DNA from: Sva-07 sp963828415
Lineage (GTDB): Bacteria; Actinomycetota; Acidimicrobiia; Acidimicrobiales; Ilumatobacteraceae
Reading direction: 5' to 3'
DNA: 64,000 nucleotides
Assembly: GCA_963828415.1 (NCBI GenBank)
Contig: CAWHEI010000002.1
Coordinates: forward strand, 1-64,000
Shown: one piece after another, positions 39,035 to 47,987 of the stretch
Numbering within the stretch: the first letter of the stretch is position 1
Layout of the letters: each line of letters opens with the position of its first letter
Position numbers and translations under genes: made by a program
The notes under the pieces: model-generated
The model's database searches: none
The model's input: only the letters and a program-made list of their open reading frames with translations
What the model was told of the DNA's origin: nothing

Positions 39035-40129
39035 TCACGGCACGCGGACCGGCATGAGTAGGTACAGGTAGTCGTCGCGTCCGACCCCGCGCAGGACAGC
39101 GGGCTTCATCGGGTCCATGGTGGCGAGCGTGACGTCGTCGCTGTCGATGGCGTCGATGCCGGCGGCGAGGTAGTCGGGGTTGAAGGCAACGGTCATCTCC
39201 GTGCCGTCGTAGCTCGCATCGATCTCTTCGACCGCGTTGCCGACGTCCTGGGTGATCGCGGTGAGTTGCACCGTGTCGCCCCCGAGTGTGAGACGTACGG
39301 GTGTCGAGTCCTGGGCGAGGATCTTGACGCGCCGGATCGCCTCGAGCATGGCGGCCTTGCCGACCGTGAGCAGATTCGGGTAGCTCGATGGCAGCAGGTT
39401 GCGGTAGTTCGGGAACTCGCCTTCGATCAGTCGCGTGCTCAGCCGGGTGCCGCCCGCTTCGAAGGTGGCTTCGCGGTCGCCGAGTCGGACCTGGAGTTCT
39501 TCGACGTCGCCCAGCAGGCGCTGGAGTTCACTCAGCGCCCGTCCGGGAATGAGCACCTTCTGGCCGGATGCGAGGACGCCGGTGTCGGGCAGATCGCGAA
39601 CGGCGAGTCGGTACGAGTCGGTGGCGACCATGCGCAGGCCGTCCTCGTCGGAGGCGAGCAGCACGCCGGTCAGCACGGCACGGGCGTCATCGGTCGAGGC
39701 GGCACGCACGACCTGGCGCAGTGCATCGGCCATGGCCTCGGCGGGAAGTGTGACGGCGTCGGCCGTCGGCTCGGCTTGGCTCGGGTAGTCGTCGAGCGAC
39801 AGTGGCCGAACCGAGAACTGTGAGCGCCCGGCGCTGATCGACATCTCGTCGTCGCTGAGTTCGACGTGCACGGCGCCGGCAGGCAGCGCCTTGACGATGT
39901 CAGCGACGAGTCGGGCGGGTACCACGGCGGCGCCGTCGCGTTCGCCGCCCACGTCGACGCTGAGCCGGATGGTCAGCTCCAGGTCGGTGCCGGTGACGGT
40001 GAGCGTGTCACCGTCGACTTCCATGCGGACGCCGGAGAGGACCGGCAGCGTGCCCGTTCGATTCGTCGCCGCTCGTCCAGCGGAGCCGACGGCGTCGGCG
40101 AGCACATCACGTTCGCAACGAAACTTCAC
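39035..40129 (-). CDS. dnaN: DNA polymerase III sliding clamp, beta subunit
   Basis: 364 residues from the GTG at 40129 (VKFRCERDVLADAVGSAG, the conserved start). GTG 40138 is an upstream alternative, but AGGAG lies only two bases from it and 11 from the chosen codon. Three clamp domains; the family end YLLMPVRVP is present. It tethers polymerase to DNA. Confidence 0.96.
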   Translation of the reverse strand: MKFRCERDVLADAVGSAGRAATNRTGTLPVLSGVRMEVDGDTLTVTGTDLELTIRLSVDVGGERDGAAVVPARLVADIVKALPAGAVHVELSDDEMSISAGRSQFSVRPLSLDDYPSQAEPTADAVTLPAEAMADALRQVVRAASTDDARAVLTGVLLASDEDGLRMVATDSYRLAVRDLPDTGVLASGQKVLIPGRALSELQRLLGDVEELQVRLGDREATFEAGGTRLSTRLIEGEFPNYRNLLPSSYPNLLTVGKAAMLEAIRRVKILAQDSTPVRLTLGGDTVQLTAITQDVGNAVEEIDASYDGTEMTVAFNPDYLAAGIDAIDSDDVTLATMDPMKPAVLRGVGRDDYLYLLMPVRVP

Positions 40130-40138
40130 AGTGGGCAC

Positions 40139-40406
40139 TTCTCCTCATGCAGGGATGTCTCAATGTTCAATGTCAGTAGTAGGTGCTGTGGATTGGGGAC
40201 AACCACGCGTTGTTGCAGCGTAGGGCCACTGTGGGCGTCCACACGGGATGGGCAGGTGATCCCCAGGTCGCGAATTGCACCGATGTGCTCCGGTGGACAA
40301 GTCCGCGATGTCCACTGGTCGGACCGGGTTGTCCGATGTCCGTCCCCATGTTTGTTCGCGAGATGGTTGTTCGCGAGATGGTTGTTGGCGAACCGGGTCA
40401 TGGTGA
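40139..40406. promoter_or_regulatory. dnaA-dnaN spacer with 15-bp direct repeats and DnaA-box-like sites
   Basis: TTGTTCGCGAGATGG is repeated at 40352-40366 and 40367-40381, followed by a diverged third copy (TTGTTGGCGAACC). GGTGGACAA at 40292 is one mismatch from a reversed DnaA box. The spacing of about one and a half helix turns is compatible with protein binding. It must contain the dnaN promoter. Confidence 0.55.
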
Positions 40407-41798
40407 TCATGCCTTGAGCTGCTGGAGGAGATCGGTCACCTGGTCGTAGATCTGCTTGCGTTCGCTCATCAGGCGTTGGATCTTCTCGTTGGCGTGGATG
40501 ACCGTCGTGTGGTCTCGACCGCCGAAGAGCCGGGCGATCGCCGGGTAGCTGAGGTCGGTGAGTTCGCGGAACACGTACATCGCGATCTGGCGGGCGGTGA
40601 CAAGTGGTCGCTGGCGGCTGCGACCCTTGAGGTCTTCGACGGGGAACTTGAGAATCGCGGCGATGTCGGCGAGGAGTTCGTCGTCGGTGCGAGCTTTGGG
40701 CTTGTTGTCGTTGAGCAGATCTGCGAGCTGTGTCTCGGCCAGGTCGGTGGTGATCGGCACCTGGTTGAGACTCGCGAAGGCGGTGACGCGAATCAGTGCT
40801 CCCTCGAGTTCGCGGATGTTGGTGGCGATGTTGGTGGCGATGAATTCGAGCGTCTCGTCGGGCACGAGCACGCGGTCGCGCTCTGACTTGTTGCGCAAGA
40901 TCGCGAGGCGGGTCTCGAGATCTGGCGGCTGGATGTCGGTGATCAGGCCCCATTTGAAGCGGCCGCGCAGGCGTTCCTCGAGGGTGGGGATCGCGTCGGG
41001 CATCCGATCGGAGGAGATCACGACCTGCTTGTTGGCGCCGTGCAGGGAGTTGAACGTGTGGAAGAACTCCTCCTGGAGGCCTTCCTTGCCGGCGATGAAC
41101 TGGATGTCGTCGATCAGCAGGACGTCGATGTCGCGGTAGCGACGGCGCAGCGAGTTCGTCGTGTTCTGACGGATCGCGTCGACGTATTCGTTCATGAACG
41201 TCTCGGTCGAGACGTATCTGACCTCGTGGTGCTGGTAGTTCGAGTGGACGTAGTGCCCGATCGCGTGCAGGAGGTGCGTCTTGCCCAGTCCGGCCGATCC
41301 GTAGATGAACAACGGGTTGTAGCTGCGCGCCGGCGTTTCGGCGACGCGCAGTGCAGCTGCGAGGGCGAATTGGTTCGACGCGCCCTTCACGAAGGTCTCG
41401 AACGTGTAGCGCGGGTTGAGTCCGGCTTCGTCGAGCAGCAGCGAGCGTGTCGCCTCCGCGTTCGACGTGTTCGTCCGGTTGTCGAGTGTGTGGTCGTCCG
41501 ATGTCGTCGGAGCAGCATCAGCGCTCGTCTCGGGTTCGTTGACGACGACGCTGGTCTCGACGGCGATCTCGACCGTGCGATGGCCCTCGTTCGCGTCCTC
41601 GAGTGCTTCGGTCACGAGCGGGAGGTATCGGCTCAGGATCCGGTCACGGACATAGGCGCTCGGTGCCAGCAATCGCAGCGTGTCGTCGTCCGACGGCAGC
41701 GGCGACACATCTTGGAACGTGGAGAACCAGACCGACTCGGCGAGCTGTGAACGCAGCGAGAGTGTCACCTGTGTCCACACGTCTGCGCTGTCTGTCAC
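40407..41798 (-). CDS. dnaA: Chromosomal replication initiator DnaA
   Basis: 463 residues from the GTG at 41798 (VTDSADVWTQVTLSLRSQ), which has GGGAG seven to eight bases upstream. A GTC/ATG-rich extension upstream would run into the DnaA boxes. Walker A YGSAGLGKTHLLHA, Walker B LLIDDIQFIAGKE and sensor residues are intact, and the C-terminal DNA-binding signature RDHTTVIHANEKI is present. Binds oriC and melts it with ATP. Confidence 0.97.
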   Translation of the reverse strand: MTDSADVWTQVTLSLRSQLAESVWFSTFQDVSPLPSDDDTLRLLAPSAYVRDRILSRYLPLVTEALEDANEGHRTVEIAVETSVVVNEPETSADAAPTTSDDHTLDNRTNTSNAEATRSLLLDEAGLNPRYTFETFVKGASNQFALAAALRVAETPARSYNPLFIYGSAGLGKTHLLHAIGHYVHSNYQHHEVRYVSTETFMNEYVDAIRQNTTNSLRRRYRDIDVLLIDDIQFIAGKEGLQEEFFHTFNSLHGANKQVVISSDRMPDAIPTLEERLRGRFKWGLITDIQPPDLETRLAILRNKSERDRVLVPDETLEFIATNIATNIRELEGALIRVTAFASLNQVPITTDLAETQLADLLNDNKPKARTDDELLADIAAILKFPVEDLKGRSRQRPLVTARQIAMYVFRELTDLSYPAIARLFGGRDHTTVIHANEKIQRLMSERKQIYDQVTDLLQQLKA

Positions 41799-42134
41799 CT
41801 GAGGTCTCCCGATTGTGTTCGACAGTGGTCCACACCGTTGTCCACAGAATGTGGACATGTCGGTGACCTACTGCGGGACAGCGAACCTAGCACGCGCGAT
41901 CTCGCGCGAAAACTTGACCGAGCGTTGGTCAGAATCCGCCCAAACATGGCGCACACGCTGGTGTGATGACCAATGAGGCGTCATGTGGACAACTTACATC
42001 GCTGTGGTTTGCACACAGCGGTTGGCACAAGTGCACAGGTGCCTCTAGCCTTGCTAGGTCAGTCCGTGAGGCGCGCACCTGTCGAGGTGGTCGTCGGCGG
42101 AACATGATTTGCCTCGAACCGTCCGGAGTCAGCC
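41799..42134. other. Chromosomal replication origin oriC
   Basis: 336 bases between dnaA and rpmH, the standard actinobacterial origin. TTGTCCACA, a perfect DnaA box, at 41838-41846; its reverse TGTGGACAA at 41984-41992; near matches include TGTGGACAT at 41850 and GTGTCCACA within dnaA. A perfect palindrome CGCGCGA-TC-TCGCGCG at 41893-41908 and a hairpin CGCTGTG/CACAGCG at 42000-42020 lie in the middle. The region also carries the divergent promoters of dnaA and rpmH. Confidence 0.9.
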
Positions 42135-42269
42135 GTGAAGCGTACCTATCAGCCCAACCAGCGCCGCCGAGCCCGCAAGCACGGCTTCCGTGCGCGTATG
42201 AGCACCCGCGCCGGTCGTGCGGTGCTGAAGTCACGCCGGGCCAAGGGCCGGGCCCGACTTTCGGCTTGA
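42135..42269 (+). CDS. rpmH: 50S ribosomal protein L34
   Basis: 44 residues: MKRTYQPNQRRRARKHGFRA, then RMSTRAGRAVLKSRRAKGRA, then RLSA. This is the invariant L34 pattern. The GTG at 42135 has GGAG six bases upstream. The stop overlaps the TTG of rnpA. Confidence 0.97.
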   Translation: MKRTYQPNQRRRARKHGFRARMSTRAGRAVLKSRRAKGRARLSA

Positions 42270-42601
42270 TCGACCGGGTCCGCGAACGCGACGCCTTCGT
42301 CCGCCTCCGGCGCGACGGGGTTCGGGTCCGGACCGATCCGCTGTGGTGTTCGTTCGTCCTCGATCCCGACCTGGCTCCCCCGCAGGTGGCGTTCGCCATC
42401 GGGCGCGCCGTCGGGTCCGCCGTGTCACGCAATCGGCTACGCCGTCGACTTCGTGCGGTGCTGGCCAACTCCGACGTCCCGCCCGGTCTGTATCTGATCG
42501 GCGCCCGGGTTCCCGCATGCGAACACACGTTCGTCGAGATCGAGCGCGCGACGGCGTCGCTCATGGACAAGGTGCGTCGACACCAGAACGCGCCGAAATG
42601 A
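42266..42601 (+). CDS. rnpA: Ribonuclease P protein component
   Basis: 111 residues from the TTG at 42266 (LIDRVRERDAFVRLRRDGVR). VAFAIGRAVGSAVSRNRLRR is the RNase P protein signature that binds the RNA subunit and pre-tRNA leader. The TTG start overlaps the rpmH stop (TTGA), and no better codon lies nearby. It matures tRNA 5' ends. Confidence 0.95.
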   Translation: MIDRVRERDAFVRLRRDGVRVRTDPLWCSFVLDPDLAPPQVAFAIGRAVGSAVSRNRLRRRLRAVLANSDVPPGLYLIGARVPACEHTFVEIERATASLMDKVRRHQNAPK

Positions 42602-42900
42602 CCTGGTCACAGCGTCGCGCGCTGTCGTGGATCGAGTCGTATCAGCGGGCCTTCGCCGGCCGCCCATCCCCCTGCCGCTTCTATCCCACCTGCTCGAGCT
42701 ATGCCCATGACGCCTTCGAGCTCCACGGCACGGCGACAGGTGGATGGCTGACGTTGCGCCGGTTGCTTCGCTGTCGACCCTTCGGTCCGAGCGGCTTCGA
42801 TCCGGTGCCCGATCCCGTGTCTGATCCCCTGCCGAGCGCTTGCTGCGGTACTCCAGGTGACGATCTCATGATCGCACCGCCCACCCGAGAGGTCGACTGA
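42598..42900 (+). CDS. yidD: Membrane protein insertion efficiency factor YidD
   Basis: 100 residues. WIESYQRAFAGRPSPCRFYPTCSSYAHDA is a full YidD motif, of which the CRFYPTCSSYA core holds the conserved cysteines. Its ATG overlaps the rnpA stop. It assists YidC-dependent membrane insertion. The C-terminus is longer and proline-rich. Confidence 0.95.
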   Translation: MTWSQRRALSWIESYQRAFAGRPSPCRFYPTCSSYAHDAFELHGTATGGWLTLRRLLRCRPFGPSGFDPVPDPVSDPLPSACCGTPGDDLMIAPPTREVD

Positions 42901-42904
42901 GTCG

Positions 42905-44089
42905 ATGTTCGAGATTCCCGCCGCCCTGTTGTCGTGGTTCTACGGCCTGACGGACAACTACACCATCGCCATCGCGATGATCGCTGCCGTCGTCATGGCG
43001 ATCACCACCCCGCTGACGTTGAAGAGCACCAAGGGCATGCTCGAGATGCAGAAGCTGGCGCCGGAGATGCGCAAGCTGCAGAACGAGTATCGCAACGACC
43101 GCACCAAGCTCAACGAAGAGATGATGAAGCTCTACCAGGAGCACAAGGTCAACCCGATGGCCTCGTGTCTGCCCCTGCTCGCGCAGGCGCCGGTGTTCTA
43201 CATCATGTTCCGGGTGCTCCGTGGCTGGGCCTACCGGCCGGTCGGGGCAGCGCGACCGGTGTCCGATGCGGTGTGGGGAGCGTTCGGTCGACCTGACGAG
43301 GTCCTCAATCCTGGCTTCATCCCCCGGTACCTCGCCATCGACTCGGCCCTGTACAGGTCGCTGTTCGGCGAGCAGTCGATCATGTCATTCGGCATCGACC
43401 TGTCGAAGTCTGCCGCTGAGGCCGTCGCGGACGGCTTCGGAACCGGTATCTGGTACGTGTTGCTGGTCGTGCTCTTGGCTGGGTTGTACTTCGTCCAGCA
43501 GCGCATGGTGGCGGCACGGGCATCGATCAGTCCGACGATGTCGGCCACGCAACAGAAGCTGATGCAGTACCTGCCGGTGTTCTTCGCCGTCTTCCAGATC
43601 TTCTTCCTCGCGGCGCTGGTCGTGTACTACATCTTCCAGACGATCTTCCGCATCATGCAGCAGGCCTACATCACCCGTGCGTTCTACGGCCACGACGAGT
43701 CGATCGGACGTCAGGCACAGCGTGCCGGCGAGGCCGCACGGGAAGAGGCCAAGAAGAACCCGGATGGTGGAGGTGGCGGGTTCTTCGCTCAGGCCAAACG
43801 CGATCTGGCCGGTCCGACGCCGAATGGCAAGGGCGCAGGCAGTTCGAAGAAGCCATCCACCTCGGGCAAGGATGCCAAGGATGCCAAGGATGCCAAGGAC
43901 ACCAAGAGCGCGAAGGCAGCTCCGGCAGCGACCAGCAAGCGGGTGACCCCACCCAAGAACCGCCCGACTCCGTCGTCGGGGGCGAAGGGTCGCCCAACGC
44001 CGACTCGACAAGAGGCGCAGGCAAACAAGGCCAAGGCCAAGCCGTCCTCGAAGTCGTCGCGAACGAATCCCCCGAAGAAATCCTCGTGA
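42905..44089 (+). CDS. yidC: YidC/Oxa1 membrane protein insertase
   Basis: 394 residues. Five transmembrane helices of the 60KD_IMP domain: PAALLSWFYGLTDNYTIAIA, LPLLAQAPVFYIMFRVLRGW, and a C-terminal pair containing LPVFFAVFQIFFLAALVVYY. No long periplasmic loop, as in Gram-positive forms. The C-terminal 120 residues are a Lys/Ser/Pro-rich tail with KDAKDAKDAKDTK, likely contacting the ribosome. Four bases separate it from yidD. Confidence 0.96.
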   Translation: MFEIPAALLSWFYGLTDNYTIAIAMIAAVVMAITTPLTLKSTKGMLEMQKLAPEMRKLQNEYRNDRTKLNEEMMKLYQEHKVNPMASCLPLLAQAPVFYIMFRVLRGWAYRPVGAARPVSDAVWGAFGRPDEVLNPGFIPRYLAIDSALYRSLFGEQSIMSFGIDLSKSAAEAVADGFGTGIWYVLLVVLLAGLYFVQQRMVAARASISPTMSATQQKLMQYLPVFFAVFQIFFLAALVVYYIFQTIFRIMQQAYITRAFYGHDESIGRQAQRAGEAAREEAKKNPDGGGGGFFAQAKRDLAGPTPNGKGAGSSKKPSTSGKDAKDAKDAKDTKSAKAAPAATSKRVTPPKNRPTPSSGAKGRPTPTRQEAQANKAKAKPSSKSSRTNPPKKSS

Positions 44090-44140
44090 CCGCTGGCGCA
44101 TGGGCGCCCGGACACATTGCAGCAGAAAGAGATCATCAAC

Positions 44141-45049
44141 ATGGAGTGGGTCGAAACCACCGCGAAGACCATCGAGGCCGCTCGTGAAGCAGCCCTGGAT
44201 CAACTCGGCGTTGGCGCCGATGAGGCCGAGTTCGACGTGATCGAAGAGCCCCGCCCGGGCTTGTTCGGCCGGGTGCGTGGCGAAGCACGGTTGCGTGCAC
44301 GCGTTCGTCCTGCGCAGGTACGCCCGAAGCAGGAGCGTCGCCGAAAAGGGCGCGCTGACAAGTCGACGGCCACGGTCACCGAGAAGTCGACCGAGAAGTC
44401 GACCGAGGAGCCCACCGAGAACTCCACCGAGGGTGCCGGCGAGAACACGTCGACTCGAGCTGCGAAGCCCGCGTCAGCAACCCCCAAGGAATCGGCGCCT
44501 TCGCGTCGGTCGTCCGCATCCACCACAACACAACGCAGCAAGCAGAACGAGGACCAGCAGATGAGCCATGAGGACCGCCCCGAATCCACCGTGACCCCCG
44601 ACGAAGTGGGAGCCGCCGCCGTGGCGTTCATGGATGGTCTCACCGCTGCGTTCGGCGTCGACGGATCGTCGACCCTGCACATCGATGAACTCGAACTTCG
44701 CGTCGACGTCGCGGGCTCCGAACTGGGCCTGCTGGTGGGACCGGGTGGCCGCACCCTCAACGCCATTCAGGATCTCGCTCGCGTGTCGGCCCAGCGCCGG
44801 TTGGGCGATCACGACACCCGCCTTCGCGTCGACGTGGCCGGCTATCGCGAGCGCCGCGAGGCGGCACTCGCCGCGTTCGCACGTGACGTTGCCGAACAGG
44901 TGCGGACGTCGGGTACGGCCCGATCACTCGAGGCGATGACGTCGTCGGATCGCAAGGTCGTGCACGACGTGCTCAACGACGAGTCCGGTGTGTCGAGCCG
45001 ATCGGTCGGCGAAGACCCCGATCGGCGAATCATCGTCGAACCCGCCTGA
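44141..45049 (+). CDS. jag: Jag/KhpB RNA-binding protein
   Basis: 302 residues from the ATG at 44141. Jag-N (EWVETTAKTIEAAREAALDQ), an acidic Glu/Ser/Thr-rich linker (EKSTEKSTEEPTENSTEG), a KH domain (LGLLVGPGGRTLNAIQDL) and the R3H domain (YRERREAALAAFARDVA, then DRKVVHDVL). A TTG eight codons upstream is less likely. Such proteins bind RNA and help regulate cell division and envelope growth. Confidence 0.93.
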   Translation: MEWVETTAKTIEAAREAALDQLGVGADEAEFDVIEEPRPGLFGRVRGEARLRARVRPAQVRPKQERRRKGRADKSTATVTEKSTEKSTEEPTENSTEGAGENTSTRAAKPASATPKESAPSRRSSASTTTQRSKQNEDQQMSHEDRPESTVTPDEVGAAAVAFMDGLTAAFGVDGSSTLHIDELELRVDVAGSELGLLVGPGGRTLNAIQDLARVSAQRRLGDHDTRLRVDVAGYRERREAALAAFARDVAEQVRTSGTARSLEAMTSSDRKVVHDVLNDESGVSSRSVGEDPDRRIIVEPA

Positions 45050-45057
45050 CACGAACC

Positions 45058-45636
45058 GTGCGCGGCGAACCCGCACCCGAACTCGTCGTTGCGCTCGAGG
45101 ATGCCCAACGACTCGGGTTCCTGGGTTCGCGTCCCATCTCGGAGGTCATCGAGCATGCCCGCGGATTCGTCCGAGCGCTCGAGGGCATCGGCCCGATCGT
45201 GTCGGTGCTCGACCTCGGCAGCGGTGGCGGCGTCCCCGGATTGGTGATCGCCCACGACCTGCCTGCCACCCACCTGACCCTGCTCGATCGTCGGGCAAAG
45301 CGCACGGACGTGCTCGAGCGAGTCGTGCGACGCCTCGGGTGGCAGGATCGTGTGTCGGTTCGCTGCGAGGACGTCACCACCTTCTCCCCTGAGGAGCTCT
45401 TCGATGCCGTGGTTGCTCGTGGATTCGGGCCCCCGGAGTTCACGTTGTCCGCGGCAGCCCGACTTGTTCGGTCAGGCGGCTCGATTGTCATCAGTGAACC
45501 GCCCGGCGCCGATCGGTGGGACTCCTCCATGCTGGAGGCGTTGGGCTTACGTCGTTCCGGCCCCCCGATCCCCTCGCGTGGATCCGAGCACACCACCGAA
45601 CTCGATGGCCTCGTCGCCGTCTTTGTCAAGCTCTGA
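45058..45636 (+). CDS. rsmG: 16S rRNA (guanine-N7) methyltransferase RsmG
   Basis: 192 residues. VLDLGSGGGVPGLVIAHDLP is AdoMet motif I; THLTLLDRRAKRTDVLERV and VARGFGPPEFTLSAAARLVR follow as in RsmG. It methylates G527 of 16S rRNA. GTG start at 45058, eight bases after jag. A little shorter than many relatives but complete. Confidence 0.93.
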   Translation: MRGEPAPELVVALEDAQRLGFLGSRPISEVIEHARGFVRALEGIGPIVSVLDLGSGGGVPGLVIAHDLPATHLTLLDRRAKRTDVLERVVRRLGWQDRVSVRCEDVTTFSPEELFDAVVARGFGPPEFTLSAAARLVRSGGSIVISEPPGADRWDSSMLEALGLRRSGPPIPSRGSEHTTELDGLVAVFVKL

Positions 45637-45657
45637 CCTCCGCCGGGCCCACCGCAG

Positions 45658-45673
45658 TGTTTCACGTGAAACA
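45658..45673. promoter_or_regulatory. parS centromere site 1
   Basis: TGTTTCACGTGAAACA is the exact 16-bp bacterial parS consensus, 21 bases after the rsmG stop. ParB, encoded 1.2 kb to the right, nucleates here for chromosome segregation. Confidence 0.97.
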
Positions 45674-45727
45674 TCCGCTGCGGCCCCCTGAGCCGCGCCG
45701 GTGAGTGACACCCCGTACACGCTCGCT

Positions 45728-45860
45728 TGGCTCATCGTTGTGGCGTGTGCCACCGTTCCGATGAGCGAAGTGCGTGTATCCGGTGGTGTGGCTCATCGTT
45801 GGGGTTGGTGTCGTCGTTCCGATGAGCGAAGTGGCTGTATCCGGTGGTTTTGGCTCATCA
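45728..45860. repeat. Direct repeats with inverted arms between the two parS sites
   Basis: A unit of 61-62 bases starting TGGCTCATCGTT and ending near GTATCCGGTGGT occurs at 45728-45788 and 45789-45850, and its first 10 bases repeat at 45851. Each unit has CTCATCG and CGATGAG arms enclosing about 25 bases. The CGATGAGCGAA core recurs in the recF-DUF721 palindrome. No gene fits. Confidence 0.8.
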
Positions 45861-45914
45861 CCGAGGGCACTCGTGAGCGTCTGGGGAGACGGCGCGCGTG
45901 GAGTGGAGGTCGAG

Positions 45915-45930
45915 TGTTTCACGTGAAACA
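45915..45930. promoter_or_regulatory. parS centromere site 2
   Basis: A second exact TGTTTCACGTGAAACA, 257 bases from the first and 116 bases before the parA start. The pair brackets the repeats above. Confidence 0.97.
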
Positions 45931-46046
45931 CTCCGAAATGCTTGTCTTGTGGTGTTGAATCCGGCAGAGTGTGGAGGTCCCCACCTGTACGACACCCTGA
46001 ACAACACCTCGGTGTCGACCTGTCGTGCCGTAGAACGGAGCACCTG

Positions 46047-46916
46047 TTGTCGGAGTACGACACCCCCAACCTGTCCCCTGCCCAGCCGGAGGCGGTCGCT
46101 GCGGCGCCTGAGGCTGCCTCCGATCATGACTCCCCCACCGATCGCCACCCGTTGCCACGAATCATTGCCCTGGCCAACCAGAAGGGCGGTGTCGGCAAGA
46201 CGACCACGACGGTGAATCTCGGCGCTGCGCTCGCCGAGATGGGATTGCGCACGCTGATCATCGACCTCGACCCGCAGGGGAACGCATCCACCGGACTCGG
46301 CATCGAGAATCGAGGCCTCGAGCATTCGATGTACCACGTTCTGATGCACGAGGAACCGCTCGAGAACGTCGTTGAGCCGACGGATGTGCGGAATCTCTTC
46401 GTCGCGCCGGCGTCGCTCGATCTCGCGGGTGCCGAAATCGAACTCGTGCCGGCGTTCAGTCGCGAACAGCGGCTGAAACGGGCGATCGAAGCAGTGCGGG
46501 ACGACTACGACTACGTGCTGATCGACTGCCCGCCGTCGCTGGGGCTGCTCACGGTGAACGGACTGGCCGCCGCCGGAGAGGTCTTGGTGCCGATCCAGTG
46601 TGAGTACTACGCGCTCGAGGGCTTGGGCCAGTTGCTCCGCAACGTCGATCTGGTCAAACGAAACCTGAACCCGACCCTGGAGATGAGCACCATCTTGTGC
46701 GTGATGTTCGATGCCCGCACCAAGTTGTCGGGACAGGTGGTCAGCGAAGTCCGAGAACACTTCGGTGACAAGGTCCTGAAGTCGGTTGTTCCTCGATCGG
46801 TTCGGCTGTCGGAGGCACCATCGTTCGGACAACCGATCACGACGTTCGATCCGACATCCCGCGGCGCGATCGCGTATCGGGATGCTGCACGGGAGGTACA
46901 CCATGGCTCGATCTAG
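46047..46916 (+). CDS. parA: Chromosome-partitioning ATPase ParA (Soj)
   Basis: 289 residues from the TTG at 46047 with CGGAG six bases upstream; the open frame extends toward parS2, but that part looks non-coding. IIALANQKGGVGKTTTTVNL is the deviant Walker A, LIIDLDPQGNAS the switch and DYVLIDCPPSLGLL Walker B. It forms DNA-bound gradients that separate ParB-parS complexes. parB starts inside its last codons. Confidence 0.96.
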   Translation: MSEYDTPNLSPAQPEAVAAAPEAASDHDSPTDRHPLPRIIALANQKGGVGKTTTTVNLGAALAEMGLRTLIIDLDPQGNASTGLGIENRGLEHSMYHVLMHEEPLENVVEPTDVRNLFVAPASLDLAGAEIELVPAFSREQRLKRAIEAVRDDYDYVLIDCPPSLGLLTVNGLAAAGEVLVPIQCEYYALEGLGQLLRNVDLVKRNLNPTLEMSTILCVMFDARTKLSGQVVSEVREHFGDKVLKSVVPRSVRLSEAPSFGQPITTFDPTSRGAIAYRDAAREVHHGSI

Positions 46917-47811
46917 TGGACTCGGCAAGGGTCTGAGTTCGATCATTCCGGGCGCCGAGCTCGCTGACGCCGACACGACCCGAGGCGCCGTCCTGTCGGA
47001 CATTCCCGTGTCGTCGGTGTCGCCCAACCCGAACCAGCCTCGCGTCCACTTCGACGAGGAGAGTCTGTCCGAGTTGACCTCCTCCATCTCGGAGATGGGC
47101 GTTCTGCAGCCCATCCTGGTTCGGCCACTCGATGACGGCGCATTCGAACTCATCGCGGGTGAGCGCCGTTGGCGCGCGGCGCAACGGGCCGGGTTGACCA
47201 CGATTCCGGCCGTGATCAGATTGACCGACGACGTCAGTTCGGTCGAGCAAGCGCTGGTGGAGAACCTCCACCGTCAAGATCTCACCGCACTCGAGGAGGC
47301 CGCCGCATATCAACAGCTCCTCGACGACTTCCACCTCACGCACGACCAGATCGCCACGCGTGTCGGCAAGAGTCGTTCAGCGATCACGAACAGCCTCCGC
47401 TTGCTCGGCCTGCCGCCGGCGGTACAGCATCTGCTCGCTGACGGTCAACTGAGTGCTGGCCACGCACGCGCGCTGCTCGGCACACCCGACCGGAGTCGAC
47501 AGGAACAGTTGGCACGTGAAGCCGCCGCGGGAGGTTGGTCCGTCCGGATGGTCGAAGACGCGGTGCGTGCCGACGCAGCGCCCGCCGACATTCCGATCCC
47601 CGCCGACGCCGAGACCACCCCGGTCGACGGTGCCGGTCTGACACCATCGACACGGCTGCGTCCCCCGGGGCTGCTCGAGCTCGAACACCTCCTCGCAGAA
47701 CACCTCGACACGCGCGTGAGCGTACAGATGACGGCCAAGAAGGGTCGGGTCACGATCGAGTTCGCCGACCTCGAGGATCTCGAGCGCATCTACCGGGCCA
47801 TGACTGCCTGA
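46903..47811 (+). CDS. parB: Chromosome-partitioning protein ParB
   Basis: 302 residues. SGLGKGLSSIIPG start, VSPNPNQPRVHFDEESLSEL, then the CTP-binding segment IAGERRWRAAQRAGL and the helix-turn-helix QIATRVGKSRSAITNSLRLL. The C-terminal dimer domain is at the end. ATG at 46903 with GGGAGG upstream, overlapping parA. It binds the two parS sites near 45.7-45.9 kb. Confidence 0.96.
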   Translation: MARSSGLGKGLSSIIPGAELADADTTRGAVLSDIPVSSVSPNPNQPRVHFDEESLSELTSSISEMGVLQPILVRPLDDGAFELIAGERRWRAAQRAGLTTIPAVIRLTDDVSSVEQALVENLHRQDLTALEEAAAYQQLLDDFHLTHDQIATRVGKSRSAITNSLRLLGLPPAVQHLLADGQLSAGHARALLGTPDRSRQEQLAREAAAGGWSVRMVEDAVRADAAPADIPIPADAETTPVDGAGLTPSTRLRPPGLLELEHLLAEHLDTRVSVQMTAKKGRVTIEFADLEDLERIYRAMTA

Positions 47812-47977
47812 TCGCTCACCCACAGCCCTCACCTCGCGCGTGAACGTGAGACTCGAGGCTTGCTGTGAAGGCTCACGATCCGTCACCGGACCCGGCCGTT
47901 CACCTGCTGTTCACCCACGCTACGTGACGGTCAGCTCAACGTCATGTCGAGACAAACCCACAGGCTGTGCGCAACGC

Positions 47978-47986
47978 TGTGGACAA
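47978..47986. promoter_or_regulatory. Perfect DnaA box outside oriC
   Basis: TGTGGACAA, the reverse of TTGTCCACA, in the space between parB and the convergent cwlM gene, 6 kb from oriC. Could be chance, or a titration or regulatory site. One base is overlapped by neither gene. Confidence 0.45.
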
Positions 47987-47987
47987 C

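Noticed and set aside
45942..46046. N-terminal extension of ParA reaching toward parS2
   Set aside because: The residues are Arg/Cys/Pro-rich and unlike ParA; the TTG at 46047 has a proper Shine-Dalgarno.
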